Shown here: piece by piece, positions 35,968 through 44,301 of the stretch
Layout: the number at the start of each line of letters is the position of its first letter
How positions within the stretch are numbered: the first letter of the stretch is position 1
Assembly (NCBI RefSeq): GCF_900115545.1
Contig: NZ_FOWV01000002.1
Location: 248,001 to 312,000 of the forward strand
Length of the DNA: 64,000 nt
DNA from: Ralstonia sp. NFACC01
GTDB taxonomy: Bacteria > Pseudomonadota > Gammaproteobacteria > Burkholderiales > Burkholderiaceae
Direction of reading: 5' to 3'
Program-made: the position numbers and the translations under genes
Notes under the pieces: generated by a model
Told to the model about the DNA's origin: nothing
The model's database searches: none
Seen by the model: only the letters and a program-made list of their open reading frames with translations

Positions 35968-36594
35968 CTATTTGCCGGCAGCAAGCCGTCGCGCATGTTT
36001 GAGTGCAGTCACGATGTCGAGATAGGCGCTCTCGCGCGTTGCCGGGTCGGGAGCGCGAAGGGCATATGACGGATGCCATGTCGCCAACACCGTACGGCCT
36101 TCATGGCGCACTGGCTTGTTGAAATGCTCTTGCAAGCGCGCATGTGCATCGTCGAGCAGCGCCTTTAACGCAGTTGCCCCCAATGCCACCACCACCGCAG
36201 GCGCTTCCTGTTGCAGTTCGCGCTCCAGCCAGTACATGCAGGCTTGTACTTCGCGCTGGCCGGGTGTCTTGTGCAGGCGCCGCTTGCCGCGCAGTTCCCA
36301 TTTGAAGTGTTTGACCGCGTTGGTGATGAACACCGTGTCGCGCGGGATGCCGGCGTCTTCCAGCGCGCGGTCGAGCAGTTTCCCAGCGGGTCCCACGAAT
36401 GGTTTGCCGGCCAGGTCTTCGCCGTCACCCGGCTGCTCGCCGACGAGCATGATGCGCGCGCGCCGCCTGCCATCACCGGGTACAGCTTGCGTGGCGTGGC
36501 GCCAGAGATCGCAGCGGCGACACGTGTCAAGCGATTCCGGCTCTTGGTCGGGGTTAGTCTCGTCGTCGGGGGAAGAGGGTGCGGTTTGTTTCAT
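35968..36594 (-). CDS. udgX: UdgX-type uracil-DNA glycosylase
   Basis: This 208-residue iron-sulfur glycosylase resembles UdgX of Mycobacterium, which excises uracil but stays covalently attached to the DNA. Diagnostic features are motif A reading GEQPGDGED (residues 52-60) and the insert KRRLHKTP with His108, the residue equivalent to the covalent nucleophile in the KRRIH loop. Cys25, Cys28 and Cys119 are placed as cluster ligands; the fourth ligand position of family 4 enzymes is occupied by His96 (NAVKHFK). The C-terminal motif is HPSYALR. The ATG chosen gives a normal length. A standard family 4 UDG is the alternative, but the KRRLH insert argues against it. Confidence 0.88.
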   Translation of the reverse strand: MKQTAPSSPDDETNPDQEPESLDTCRRCDLWRHATQAVPGDGRRRARIMLVGEQPGDGEDLAGKPFVGPAGKLLDRALEDAGIPRDTVFITNAVKHFKWELRGKRRLHKTPGQREVQACMYWLERELQQEAPAVVVALGATALKALLDDAHARLQEHFNKPVRHEGRTVLATWHPSYALRAPDPATRESAYLDIVTALKHARRLAAGK

Positions 36595-36695
36595 GGGCAG
36601 GCAGGTGAGAACAGCAGAGGCAAAGCAACCCGAATGCCACCGTACCCATGTGGAACGCACGTTGCTTGGTGTCCGGCATTGACCAGGAGACCACT

Positions 36696-37946
36696 TTGGA
36701 AGCTGCATCGAATGTTCCGTTGGACCGACGCCGCCGGCTGGGCAACTGGCTGCCGGAAGGCGAAGCGCAACTGGCGGCGTTCCGCACCGAGCTGGTTGCG
36801 CAAGCGCTGTCTCGTCCGTCAAAGACGCCGTCCGTGGCCGCCGTGCGCGCACTTGCCAACCTGATCGACGGCGAGCCCGCATTGCGCATGCACCTTGCAC
36901 GCGCTATCGACGAAGCGAAGGAGCGCGGATACGAACTCGGCTACAAGGACAGCGCAGAACTGCTGCTCGCCATTGACCACGTCGTCACGTGCGCGCCGCG
37001 CTTCAGCGAGAAGGCGCTGGTGATCTGTCCGCTCAACGCCCTGCTTGATTGGCCGATGTGCATGTCATCCGGCTACGCGCTGTTCCGTGACCGGCGCTTC
37101 AACGATGCGCTCGAGGCGGTGCTCAATGGCTGGAGCGCTTTCCTCAGCGGCCCGCATTCGCGCGCCTATCTGAACACGCGCGAGCCGGACGGCTGGTTCA
37201 GCCGCGAAGCGACGCGGCGTATCGGCATGGAGCAGTTTCTGTGCGACCCGTCGCAACCGTACTGGGGCTTTACCTCGTGGAACGACTTCTTCACGCGCCG
37301 TTTCCGTGCCGGCATGCGGCCAGTGGCGGGCAAGGACGACAACAAGTTGATTGTCAGCGCGTGCGAGGCCGCACCCTACAACATCAGCCACGATGCGCGC
37401 TATGAAGACGCGTTCTGGATCAAGGCGCAGCCGTACTCATTGCGCGACGTCTTCGGACCGGGGAAGGCCCACCTCGCAGAGCGGTTTGCAGGCGGCAGCG
37501 TTTACCAGGCTTTCCTGAGCGCCTACAACTACCACCGCTGGCATGCGCCCGTCGCAGGCACCATCGTCGATACCTTCCACGTAGACGGCACGTACTTCTC
37601 GTGCGTGGAAGCCGAGGGTACCGACCCCGAAGGGCTGAATGATTCGCAAGGCTACAGCGCAGCGATGGCCGCACGCGCGATCATCACCATCGCCTGCGAC
37701 GACCCGGCCGTGGGCACCGTGGGTTGCGTGTTCATCGGCATGGCGGAAGTGTCGTCATGCATGGTCGACGTGACGCCGGGCCAGCATGTCTGCAAGGGCG
37801 AGGAGCTTGGCTACTTCCAGTACGGCGGGTCGACGTACTGCATGTTCTTTGAGCCAGGCGTGGTGGATGCCTTCGTCGTGCAGCCGCCGTTTTCGCTCGA
37901 CACGCCGCCAGTGCGCGTTAACGCCGCACTGGCGCGTGCCCGATAG
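36696..37946 (+). CDS. PsiD-type decarboxylase of the phosphatidylserine decarboxylase family
   Basis: This 416-residue protein combines an N-terminal PsiD-like domain (about 1-190) with a phosphatidylserine decarboxylase catalytic domain. It resembles the fungal tryptophan decarboxylase PsiD along its length, for example GFTSWNDFFTRRFR, ISACEAAPYNIS-like VSACEAAPYNIS, YHRWHAPVAGTI (His280, His283), VFIGMAEVSSC and YGGST. Ser379 in GGST is the expected self-cleavage residue that becomes the pyruvoyl group. It has no membrane segment, unlike bacterial Psd. TTG at 36696 is the probable start because AGGAG lies 6 bases upstream; ATG at 36648 is an alternative. Substrate may be tryptophan or another amino acid. 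It ends 9 bases from the convergent glutamate dehydrogenase gene. Confidence 0.85.
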   Translation: MEAASNVPLDRRRRLGNWLPEGEAQLAAFRTELVAQALSRPSKTPSVAAVRALANLIDGEPALRMHLARAIDEAKERGYELGYKDSAELLLAIDHVVTCAPRFSEKALVICPLNALLDWPMCMSSGYALFRDRRFNDALEAVLNGWSAFLSGPHSRAYLNTREPDGWFSREATRRIGMEQFLCDPSQPYWGFTSWNDFFTRRFRAGMRPVAGKDDNKLIVSACEAAPYNISHDARYEDAFWIKAQPYSLRDVFGPGKAHLAERFAGGSVYQAFLSAYNYHRWHAPVAGTIVDTFHVDGTYFSCVEAEGTDPEGLNDSQGYSAAMAARAIITIACDDPAVGTVGCVFIGMAEVSSCMVDVTPGQHVCKGEELGYFQYGGSTYCMFFEPGVVDAFVVQPPFSLDTPPVRVNAALARAR

Positions 37947-37955
37947 CGGCGTTGA

Positions 37956-40900
37956 TCAAGCGTCGACTTCGGCAAGCGCCTTGAGGCCCACCGACAGCAT
38001 CGCCAGATCTGCCGAACCGGCTGCGACCTGATCGGCAATCACGCGGTTGTAGCGCGCCAGTGCGTCCTGCCGTGTGCCGCGCCACGTGTCGATGAGGCCA
38101 TCCGCGCTTGCGCCGGGCGTCGCACCCTGCAAAACGGATTGCGTGAGCCGCCGCCGCAGTTGCCCCAGTTCTTCGAGCAGCGTTGCGCGCGCCAGCATTT
38201 GCCAATGCGTTTGCGTCGGCAAGCCGAGGATGCCGCCTTGCAGCCACCCGTAACCCAGCGGCTGGTCGAGGGCGAAGTACACGCGTGCGGCAAGCCGTGC
38301 ATCGCAGCCGCCGGCGGTCGCAACCTCGGCAATGTCGAGCAACGACACGCGTGCCGGCACGCCGGTCGCCACGCGCGCCAGTGCTTCCGGCACGCCGGCT
38401 TCGGTAAAGACCTGCCGCTGCTGTGCGGCAGCCTGCGCAGATTCCTCGGGTTGCAGCGCGTCAATCTCGGGTGCCAGCGCATCGACCGCAGACCGGAAGT
38501 GCTCGACTGCGGTCGGCACATCGGCCACGCGCCGCCGCAGGAACCACAACGTCGCGCGCTCGTGCAACTGCGCGAGCGCCGTGAACAGGGTAGTTTGCGT
38601 TTCGTGCGGCACTTGAGCGTCCAGGGCATCGACTTGCTGCCAGAGCGCGTCGAGCCGGTAGACCGCGCGTGCGACGAGGCTTGCCCACACCACGGCAAGC
38701 GGCTCTGCGCCGGTCTCTTCGGCCATCCGGTGCACGAAGGTCACACCCGCTCGGTTGACGAGCGCGTTGGCGTGCATCGTCGCCAGAATCTCGCGACGCA
38801 GCGTGTGCCGGGGGATCGACGTAGCGCAACGCGTGTGCAGCGGCTGCGGGAAATACGCCGGCAGACCATCGGCCACGAAAGGCTGGTCGGGCAGGTCGCT
38901 GCCGAGCAGTACGTCGTACAGCCACATCTTGCTGTAGGCCATCAGCACGGCGCGCTCGGGTGTCGTCAGGCCGCCGCCGCTTGCGCGGCGGGCGTCGATG
39001 TCTTCATCGACGGGCAGGAACTCGATGGCGCGATTCAGGCGCCCGCCGCGCTCCAGATACCGCATCAGCCGCGCCTCGGGGTCGAGCCACAGCGCCGTGC
39101 GCGTGCGTGCAAGTGACAACGCCTGCGTCTGGAAGTAGTTGTCGCGCAGCACCAGTTCGCCCACCTCGTCGGTCATTTCGGCCAGCAGCGTGTTGCGCTG
39201 CTTGAGCGTCATCTCGCCGTCGGCCACGACCAGCCCCAGCAGGATCTTGATGTTGACCTCGTGGTCGGAACAATCCACCCCGGCAGAGTTGTCGATGGCG
39301 TCGGTGTTGATGCGCCCGCCATGCTGCGCGTATTCGATGCGGCCGAGCTGCGTGCAGCCCAGGTTGCCGCCCTCGGCCACGACCTTGCAGCGCAGCTCGG
39401 CGCCGTTCACGCGCAGGCCATCGTTGGCCCGGTCGCCCACCTGTGCATGCGTTTCGGTGCTGGCCTTGATGTAGGTGCCAATGCCGCCGTTGTAGAGCAG
39501 ATCGGCGGGCGCCTTGAGGATGGCGTGCAGCAGGTCGTTCGGCGCCATCTCGGTGGCCGTCACATCCAGCATGGCGCGCACCTCCGGCGTGAGCGCGATC
39601 GACTTGACCGTGCGCGGGAATATGCCGCCGCCGGGGCTGATCAGCGCACGGTCGTAATCGGCCCAGCTTGAACGCGGCAGGTTGAATAGCCGCTCGCGCT
39701 CCGCAAAGCTTGTGGCCGCATCGGGCGACGGGTCGAGAAAGATATGCCGATGATCGAACGCTGCGAGCAGGCGGATATGGCGCGAGAGCAGCATGCCGTT
39801 GCCGAACACATCGCCCGACATGTCGCCCACGCCCACGACCGTGAAGTCCTGCGTCTGCGTATCGACACCCATCTCGCTGAAGTGCCGCTTGACCGATTCC
39901 CATGCGCCACGCGCGGTGATGGCCATCTTCTTGTGGTCGTAGCCCACTGACCCGCCCGAAGCAAAGGCGTCGCCGAGCCAGAAGCCATATTCGGCCGAGA
40001 TGGCGTTGGCGTAGTCGGAGAACGTGGCCGTGCCCTTGTCGGCGGCAACGACCAGATAGGGATCGTCTTCGTCGTACCGCACGACATCGCGCGGCGGCAC
40101 GACGCGGCCGTCGACGTAGTTGTCGGTCAGGTCGAGCAGCCCGCGCAGGAAGGTCTGGTAGCACGCCACGCCTTCGGCCAGATACGCATCGCGGTCGCTG
40201 GCCGGCGGCGGTTGCTTGACGACAAAGCCGCCCTTGGAGCCCACCGGTACGATGACCGTGTTCTTGACCATCTGCGCTTTGACCAGGCCCAGCACCTCGG
40301 TACGGAAATCCTCGCGCCGGTCAGACCAGCGCAAGCCGCCGCGCGCAACCTTGCCGCCGCGCAGGTGCACACCTTCCACGCGCGGTGAATACACCCAGAT
40401 CTCGAACATCGGTTTGGGCTCGGGCAGGCCTGGCACGCGGGCCGGGTCGAACTTGAACGAAAGGTACGGCTTGGGCTGCCCCTGTCCGGAGTCCGGCAGG
40501 TTTTGGAAATAGTTCGTGCGTAACGTGGCTTCCACCACGCCCAGGAACTGCCGCAGGATGCGGTCTTCATCCAGGTTGGGTACGTCTTCGAGTGCCTCGT
40601 CGATCTGCTTGCGCAGTGTTTCGCTTGCACGCGAGCGCTCGGCCTCGGCCAGCGCGGGGTCGAAGCGCACCAGGAACAGCCGCACCAGCGCCCGCGCAAT
40701 CGACGGATTGCCGTTCAGCGCGCTCTCCATATACGCATTGCTGAAGGTCGAACCGATCTGGCGGATGTAGCGCGCATACGCACGCAAGATGCGCACCTCG
40801 CGCCAGGTCAGGCCGGCCTGCAGCACGAGTCGGTTGAGATCGTCGTTCTCCAGCTCGCCGCTCCAGATGCGCGCGAAGGCGTCTTCAAAGCGTGCGCGGG

Positions 40901-42878
40901 CTTCGTCGAGATCGACTTCGCTGCCGTCGGTGGTCTCCATGCCGAAGTCGTGCATCCAGATCGGGGCGGCGTCGGCGGGTTCGATGCAGTAGGGGCGCTC
41001 TTCGTTGACGCGCACGCCTAGGTGTTCAAGCATCGGCAGGCTGTGCGACAGCGAAGTCGGCTGGCCGGCGCGGTAGATCTTGAAACGCAGCGCACCAGGC
41101 GGCGCTTCGAGCGGCCGATAGAGCTGCATGCTGAGCACGTTGCCAGTGGCTTCGGCGCCAATCAGCGGCTCCATCAGTTCAATGTCGCGCACCGCAAGGC
41201 GCGCGGCGTAGTCCTCGCGGAAGCCCGCAGGAAACGCGCCGGCATAGCGGCGCAGCAGGCGGTTGCCGCGCTCTTCGCCGCCGCGTTCGAGCAGCGCGTC
41301 GGCCAGGTCGTCCTGCCAGCGCCGGGCGGCCTGCACGATGCGGTCTTCGAGTTCGGCAACGTCCACCTCAGGCACGTTGCCCGGCAGCGTGCGCACGGTG
41401 ATGTGGATGCGCGCCAGCATCGATTCCGACAGCAATGGCGTGAACTCCACAGCGGTGCCGTTATACGCTGCCTGCAGCAGGCCCTGGATACGCACGCGCA
41501 GATCAGTATTGAACTTCTCGCGCGGCACGAACACGAGGCACGACACGAAGCGGTCAAACGGATCACGGCGCACGAACAGGCGCGTGCGCTGGCGCTCTTG
41601 CAACCGCAGGATGCCGAGCGCGATGTCGTGCAGCGCTTCTCCGTCCATCTGGAACAATTCGTCGCGCGGGTATTGCTCCAGGATCGTGACGAGCGTCTTG
41701 GCCAGATGCCCGTCGGGAAGGAAGCCCGTGCGTCGGATGACGTCGGCCACCTTGCGACGCACCAGCGGAATGTCTTCAGCGGGCACCATGTAGACGTTCG
41801 ACGTGTACATGCCCAGGAAGCGCCGCTGCCCACAGACACGGCCTTCGGCGTCGAACAGTTTGATGCCGATGTAGTCGAGATACCCGGGCCGGTGCACGGT
41901 CGCCCGCGAATTGGCCTTGGTGAGGAAGATGGGCTCGGGCGCGTCGATAAACTTGGCCGCGCCCGGTGCCAGGCGCGTCGTGTCCGGCGTGGACGTGTCG
42001 CGCAGCGCTTCTCGCAGCACCCCCAGGCCCGTGCCCGGTATGCCGCGCAGGTAATGGCCATCGTCTTGCGTGATCAGTTCGTAGTCACGATAGCCAAGGA
42101 AGGTGAAATGCCGCTCGAGCATCCAGGTAAGGAAGGCCTGCGTTTCCGCAATCTCGGCGCGTTCCACGTCCCCGGCGGAGGGCTGGGCGGCGCGAACGGC
42201 CAGCGCCTCGATGGCGGCGTGGGCGGCGGCCTGCATGGGCTTCCAGTCTTCCACGGTGGCACGCACGTCGCCCAGCACACGCATCAGGCCGTCGTGCAGC
42301 GCCTGCAGGCGTTCGGGCTCGGAAAAACGGTCGACCTCGATGTGGATGGTCGATTCGAAGCGGGCAGCGCCGTGGGTTTCCGTATCCGCGTCGGCGGGTG
42401 TATCGGGCATGTCGCCCGCAAGGGCCGCCGGGCGCTGGACACCGCCACCGGCCGATACCGCCACGCGCATGCCTGCGGCATCGCGCTGTACGCGGTAGAC
42501 CGGGTGGAAGGCGGAATGCAGTGCCAGCCCCTGCCGGTTGATCTCCATGGTCACGGAGTCGAACAGGAACGGCATATCGTCGTTGACGATTTCAACGACC
42601 GTGTGACCGCAGTACCAGCCGTGCTGTTCGAGGCTTGGGTTGTAGACCCGTACGCGGGGTTGCCCGGACACGAATTTCTGACCGAGCTGCCAGTGCGCCA
42701 TCGCAGCGCCGTAGAGGTCGGCAACGCTGCGCGAGATCACGTCTTCGGGGTCTGCCAGACCGTAGTAATGCCGCAGGAACGGCTCGAACAGGTCGGCAAT
42801 ATCGGGCGCACGTTCGCGCGCCAGGGCCACTGCATCCGCCATGTGCTGGCGGACCTTGTCTTCGTGCTGGGCAGGCAT
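37956..42878 (-). CDS. gdhB: NAD-specific glutamate dehydrogenase, large (180-kDa class)
   Basis: This 1640-residue cytosolic enzyme converts glutamate to 2-oxoglutarate and ammonium with NAD. The size and layout match the GdhB/GDH-180 class: a long N-terminal region with regulatory sub-domains (about 1-700), then the catalytic part around residues 750-1300. Catalytic landmarks include KVARGGLRWSDRREDFRTEV, the Lys-containing QMVKNTVIVPVGSKGGFVVK and VAEGGNLGCTQLGRIEYA in the NAD domain. The start MPAQHEDKV has GGGAG about 7 bases upstream; the frame runs 19 codons further. A C-terminal helical domain of about 300 residues follows. The enzyme channels amino-acid nitrogen to ammonium and is allosterically controlled in relatives. 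Confidence 0.96.
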   Translation of the reverse strand: MPAQHEDKVRQHMADAVALARERAPDIADLFEPFLRHYYGLADPEDVISRSVADLYGAAMAHWQLGQKFVSGQPRVRVYNPSLEQHGWYCGHTVVEIVNDDMPFLFDSVTMEINRQGLALHSAFHPVYRVQRDAAGMRVAVSAGGGVQRPAALAGDMPDTPADADTETHGAARFESTIHIEVDRFSEPERLQALHDGLMRVLGDVRATVEDWKPMQAAAHAAIEALAVRAAQPSAGDVERAEIAETQAFLTWMLERHFTFLGYRDYELITQDDGHYLRGIPGTGLGVLREALRDTSTPDTTRLAPGAAKFIDAPEPIFLTKANSRATVHRPGYLDYIGIKLFDAEGRVCGQRRFLGMYTSNVYMVPAEDIPLVRRKVADVIRRTGFLPDGHLAKTLVTILEQYPRDELFQMDGEALHDIALGILRLQERQRTRLFVRRDPFDRFVSCLVFVPREKFNTDLRVRIQGLLQAAYNGTAVEFTPLLSESMLARIHITVRTLPGNVPEVDVAELEDRIVQAARRWQDDLADALLERGGEERGNRLLRRYAGAFPAGFREDYAARLAVRDIELMEPLIGAEATGNVLSMQLYRPLEAPPGALRFKIYRAGQPTSLSHSLPMLEHLGVRVNEERPYCIEPADAAPIWMHDFGMETTDGSEVDLDEARARFEDAFARIWSGELENDDLNRLVLQAGLTWREVRILRAYARYIRQIGSTFSNAYMESALNGNPSIARALVRLFLVRFDPALAEAERSRASETLRKQIDEALEDVPNLDEDRILRQFLGVVEATLRTNYFQNLPDSGQGQPKPYLSFKFDPARVPGLPEPKPMFEIWVYSPRVEGVHLRGGKVARGGLRWSDRREDFRTEVLGLVKAQMVKNTVIVPVGSKGGFVVKQPPPASDRDAYLAEGVACYQTFLRGLLDLTDNYVDGRVVPPRDVVRYDEDDPYLVVAADKGTATFSDYANAISAEYGFWLGDAFASGGSVGYDHKKMAITARGAWESVKRHFSEMGVDTQTQDFTVVGVGDMSGDVFGNGMLLSRHIRLLAAFDHRHIFLDPSPDAATSFAERERLFNLPRSSWADYDRALISPGGGIFPRTVKSIALTPEVRAMLDVTATEMAPNDLLHAILKAPADLLYNGGIGTYIKASTETHAQVGDRANDGLRVNGAELRCKVVAEGGNLGCTQLGRIEYAQHGGRINTDAIDNSAGVDCSDHEVNIKILLGLVVADGEMTLKQRNTLLAEMTDEVGELVLRDNYFQTQALSLARTRTALWLDPEARLMRYLERGGRLNRAIEFLPVDEDIDARRASGGGLTTPERAVLMAYSKMWLYDVLLGSDLPDQPFVADGLPAYFPQPLHTRCATSIPRHTLRREILATMHANALVNRAGVTFVHRMAEETGAEPLAVVWASLVARAVYRLDALWQQVDALDAQVPHETQTTLFTALAQLHERATLWFLRRRVADVPTAVEHFRSAVDALAPEIDALQPEESAQAAAQQRQVFTEAGVPEALARVATGVPARVSLLDIAEVATAGGCDARLAARVYFALDQPLGYGWLQGGILGLPTQTHWQMLARATLLEELGQLRRRLTQSVLQGATPGASADGLIDTWRGTRQDALARYNRVIADQVAAGSADLAMLSVGLKALAEVDA

Positions 42879-43034
42879 GAGGCGGCTCCCGAAGAAGGGC
42901 TGCCTCATGCTACGCCGCGTGCCCATGGCTGGCAATCAGCGTGCGCGGCGCACGGCTTTTCAGATGCCGCTGTGTGCAGTGCAGCGAGAGAAGAGGTGGT
43001 TCACTCGCTACTTGCCGCGTGCATCAGCGATGCG

Positions 43035-43367
43035 TCATCCAGCCTTTACGACGTTGATGCGCAGGGCCGGCTCACCCGCCGCGATGGCCAGCAGGCGGTC
43101 CACATTCGGGTGGGCGCCAGGGCGGTTGCGTGCGTCGATGGTGTGCTCGGCAAACACGGCCAAACCGTGCTCGGCGGCCTTGATATCGAGCTGGCCGAAC
43201 GTCTGCTGCAGGTAGTGATACACCGCCACCGAACCTTGCTTACCCGGCTTGTTTTCGATATCGGCCACCACGGCGCCCTGGCCGTCGATCAGATCGATGC
43301 GTTCGATGCCGTCAATGGCGGGCAGTTGGGCGAGATTGTCCTTGAATACGCTGGTCGGTTGAATCAC
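43035..43367 (-). CDS. DUF2322-family protein
   Basis: A 110-residue cytosolic protein beginning MIQPTSVFKDNLAQLP, with an alternating strand-helix pattern (IERIDLIDGQGAVVADIENKPGKQGSVAVYHYLQQ). This matches the small DUF2322 family of unknown function found mainly in betaproteobacteria. No motif suggests a catalytic site. It is on the same strand as gdhB, 156 bases upstream of it, and could share regulation, but the gap allows a separate promoter. Confidence 0.75.
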   Translation of the reverse strand: MIQPTSVFKDNLAQLPAIDGIERIDLIDGQGAVVADIENKPGKQGSVAVYHYLQQTFGQLDIKAAEHGLAVFAEHTIDARNRPGAHPNVDRLLAIAAGEPALRINVVKAG

Positions 43368-43444
43368 TGCGGTTGCTCCGTTGGTTGATCAGGCGGGCCG
43401 TATGTTAACGGCTCCGGCCCGACCCGCGCGAGCTTGCACGTTCT

Positions 43445-43840
43445 TCAACGCTTGGCGCCGGCCTTGTTCACCGCGATGGCTGCCTGGATGAGCGCTTTCA
43501 ACGCCTTCTCGTTCACCTTGTCGCCCTCACGGAAGTCGATGGCGCGGCGCGTGTTGCCGTCCAGGCTGGAATTGAACAGGCCGGAAGGGTCAGGCACGGA
43601 GGCGCCCTTGGCAAACGTCATCTTCACCGTCTGCTTGTAGGCCTCGCCGGTGCAGATCAAGCCATGGTGAGACCACACGGGCACGCTCCATTTCCATTCC
43701 TCTACAACGTCGGGGTCGGCCGCGCGGATGACGGCGCGCAGGCGGGCGAGCATCTCGCCGCGCCAGTCGTTCAGCTCTGCAATGCGTGCGTCGATCAGCT
43801 CGGATGCGGGTGCGGCGGTGTCCTGCGTGCTTTTCTTCAT
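43445..43840 (-). CDS. DUF1801-domain protein
   Basis: A 131-residue soluble protein of the DUF1801 (YdhG-like) type. Characteristic parts are VVEEWKWSVPVWSHHGLICTGEAYKQTVKMTFAKGA, then NEKALKALIQAAI near the C terminus. The fold is a small alpha/beta barrel-like unit without assigned activity. The start ATG begins MKKSTQDTAAP. The downstream DUF2322 gene is 77 bases away on the same strand. Length is normal for the family. Confidence 0.85.
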   Translation of the reverse strand: MKKSTQDTAAPASELIDARIAELNDWRGEMLARLRAVIRAADPDVVEEWKWSVPVWSHHGLICTGEAYKQTVKMTFAKGASVPDPSGLFNSSLDGNTRRAIDFREGDKVNEKALKALIQAAIAVNKAGAKR

Positions 43841-44301
43841 GTGTCTGCCTCCGTGGTGGGCCTAAGCAAAACATTCTGGCAGGAACAACGGCCGGTAGCC
43901 ACTCGGCAACGGTGGGCGAGATACCCCATCAGGCTGCGCGCCGGGAAGCTGACAAACCCCTTTTTTCTGCTTATGGAATCAGTGCGAAAAATAATTTGCG
44001 AAATAAAAGAGAAAATAAAACGGCGCTGAGTTAACGGCGACGAGAAAAATAACTTTAGCGATTTCGTGCAATTCCCCTGCTTGAGTAGGGATGTCAAACG
44101 ATTTCGCCGGGAATCCAAGTTCCGCGCGGGTATGCGGCGCAATACCTGCGCACGGAAATTCAATACCGCAATGCCCGGATGGTCGATGTGGCGGTCATCG
44201 ATTGGTCATCTTTCGACTTCAATAATTGCGCCTCCGATGTTCAGGAAAACATATTGAGGCATCCCTTCTTTCAGGGGGTGACTGAATCGAGAGAATTTCA
44301 A
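43841..44301. promoter_or_regulatory. AT-rich control region before the chemosensory-like operon
   Basis: About 460 bases between divergent genes. From about 43965 to 44080 the sequence is far richer in A and T than the rest of the window (for example GAAAAATAATTTGCG and GAAAATAAAACGG). It probably holds the promoter of the plus-strand kinase operon and could bind nucleoid proteins such as H-NS-type silencers. No gene or perfect palindrome was found. Confidence 0.5.

Noticed and set aside
41022-43388. Open frame of about 790 codons on the plus strand opposite the glutamate dehydrogenase gene
   Set aside because: Composition is that of an antisense shadow, with no recognisable protein features, and it runs through the start of gdhB and the DUF2322 gene.
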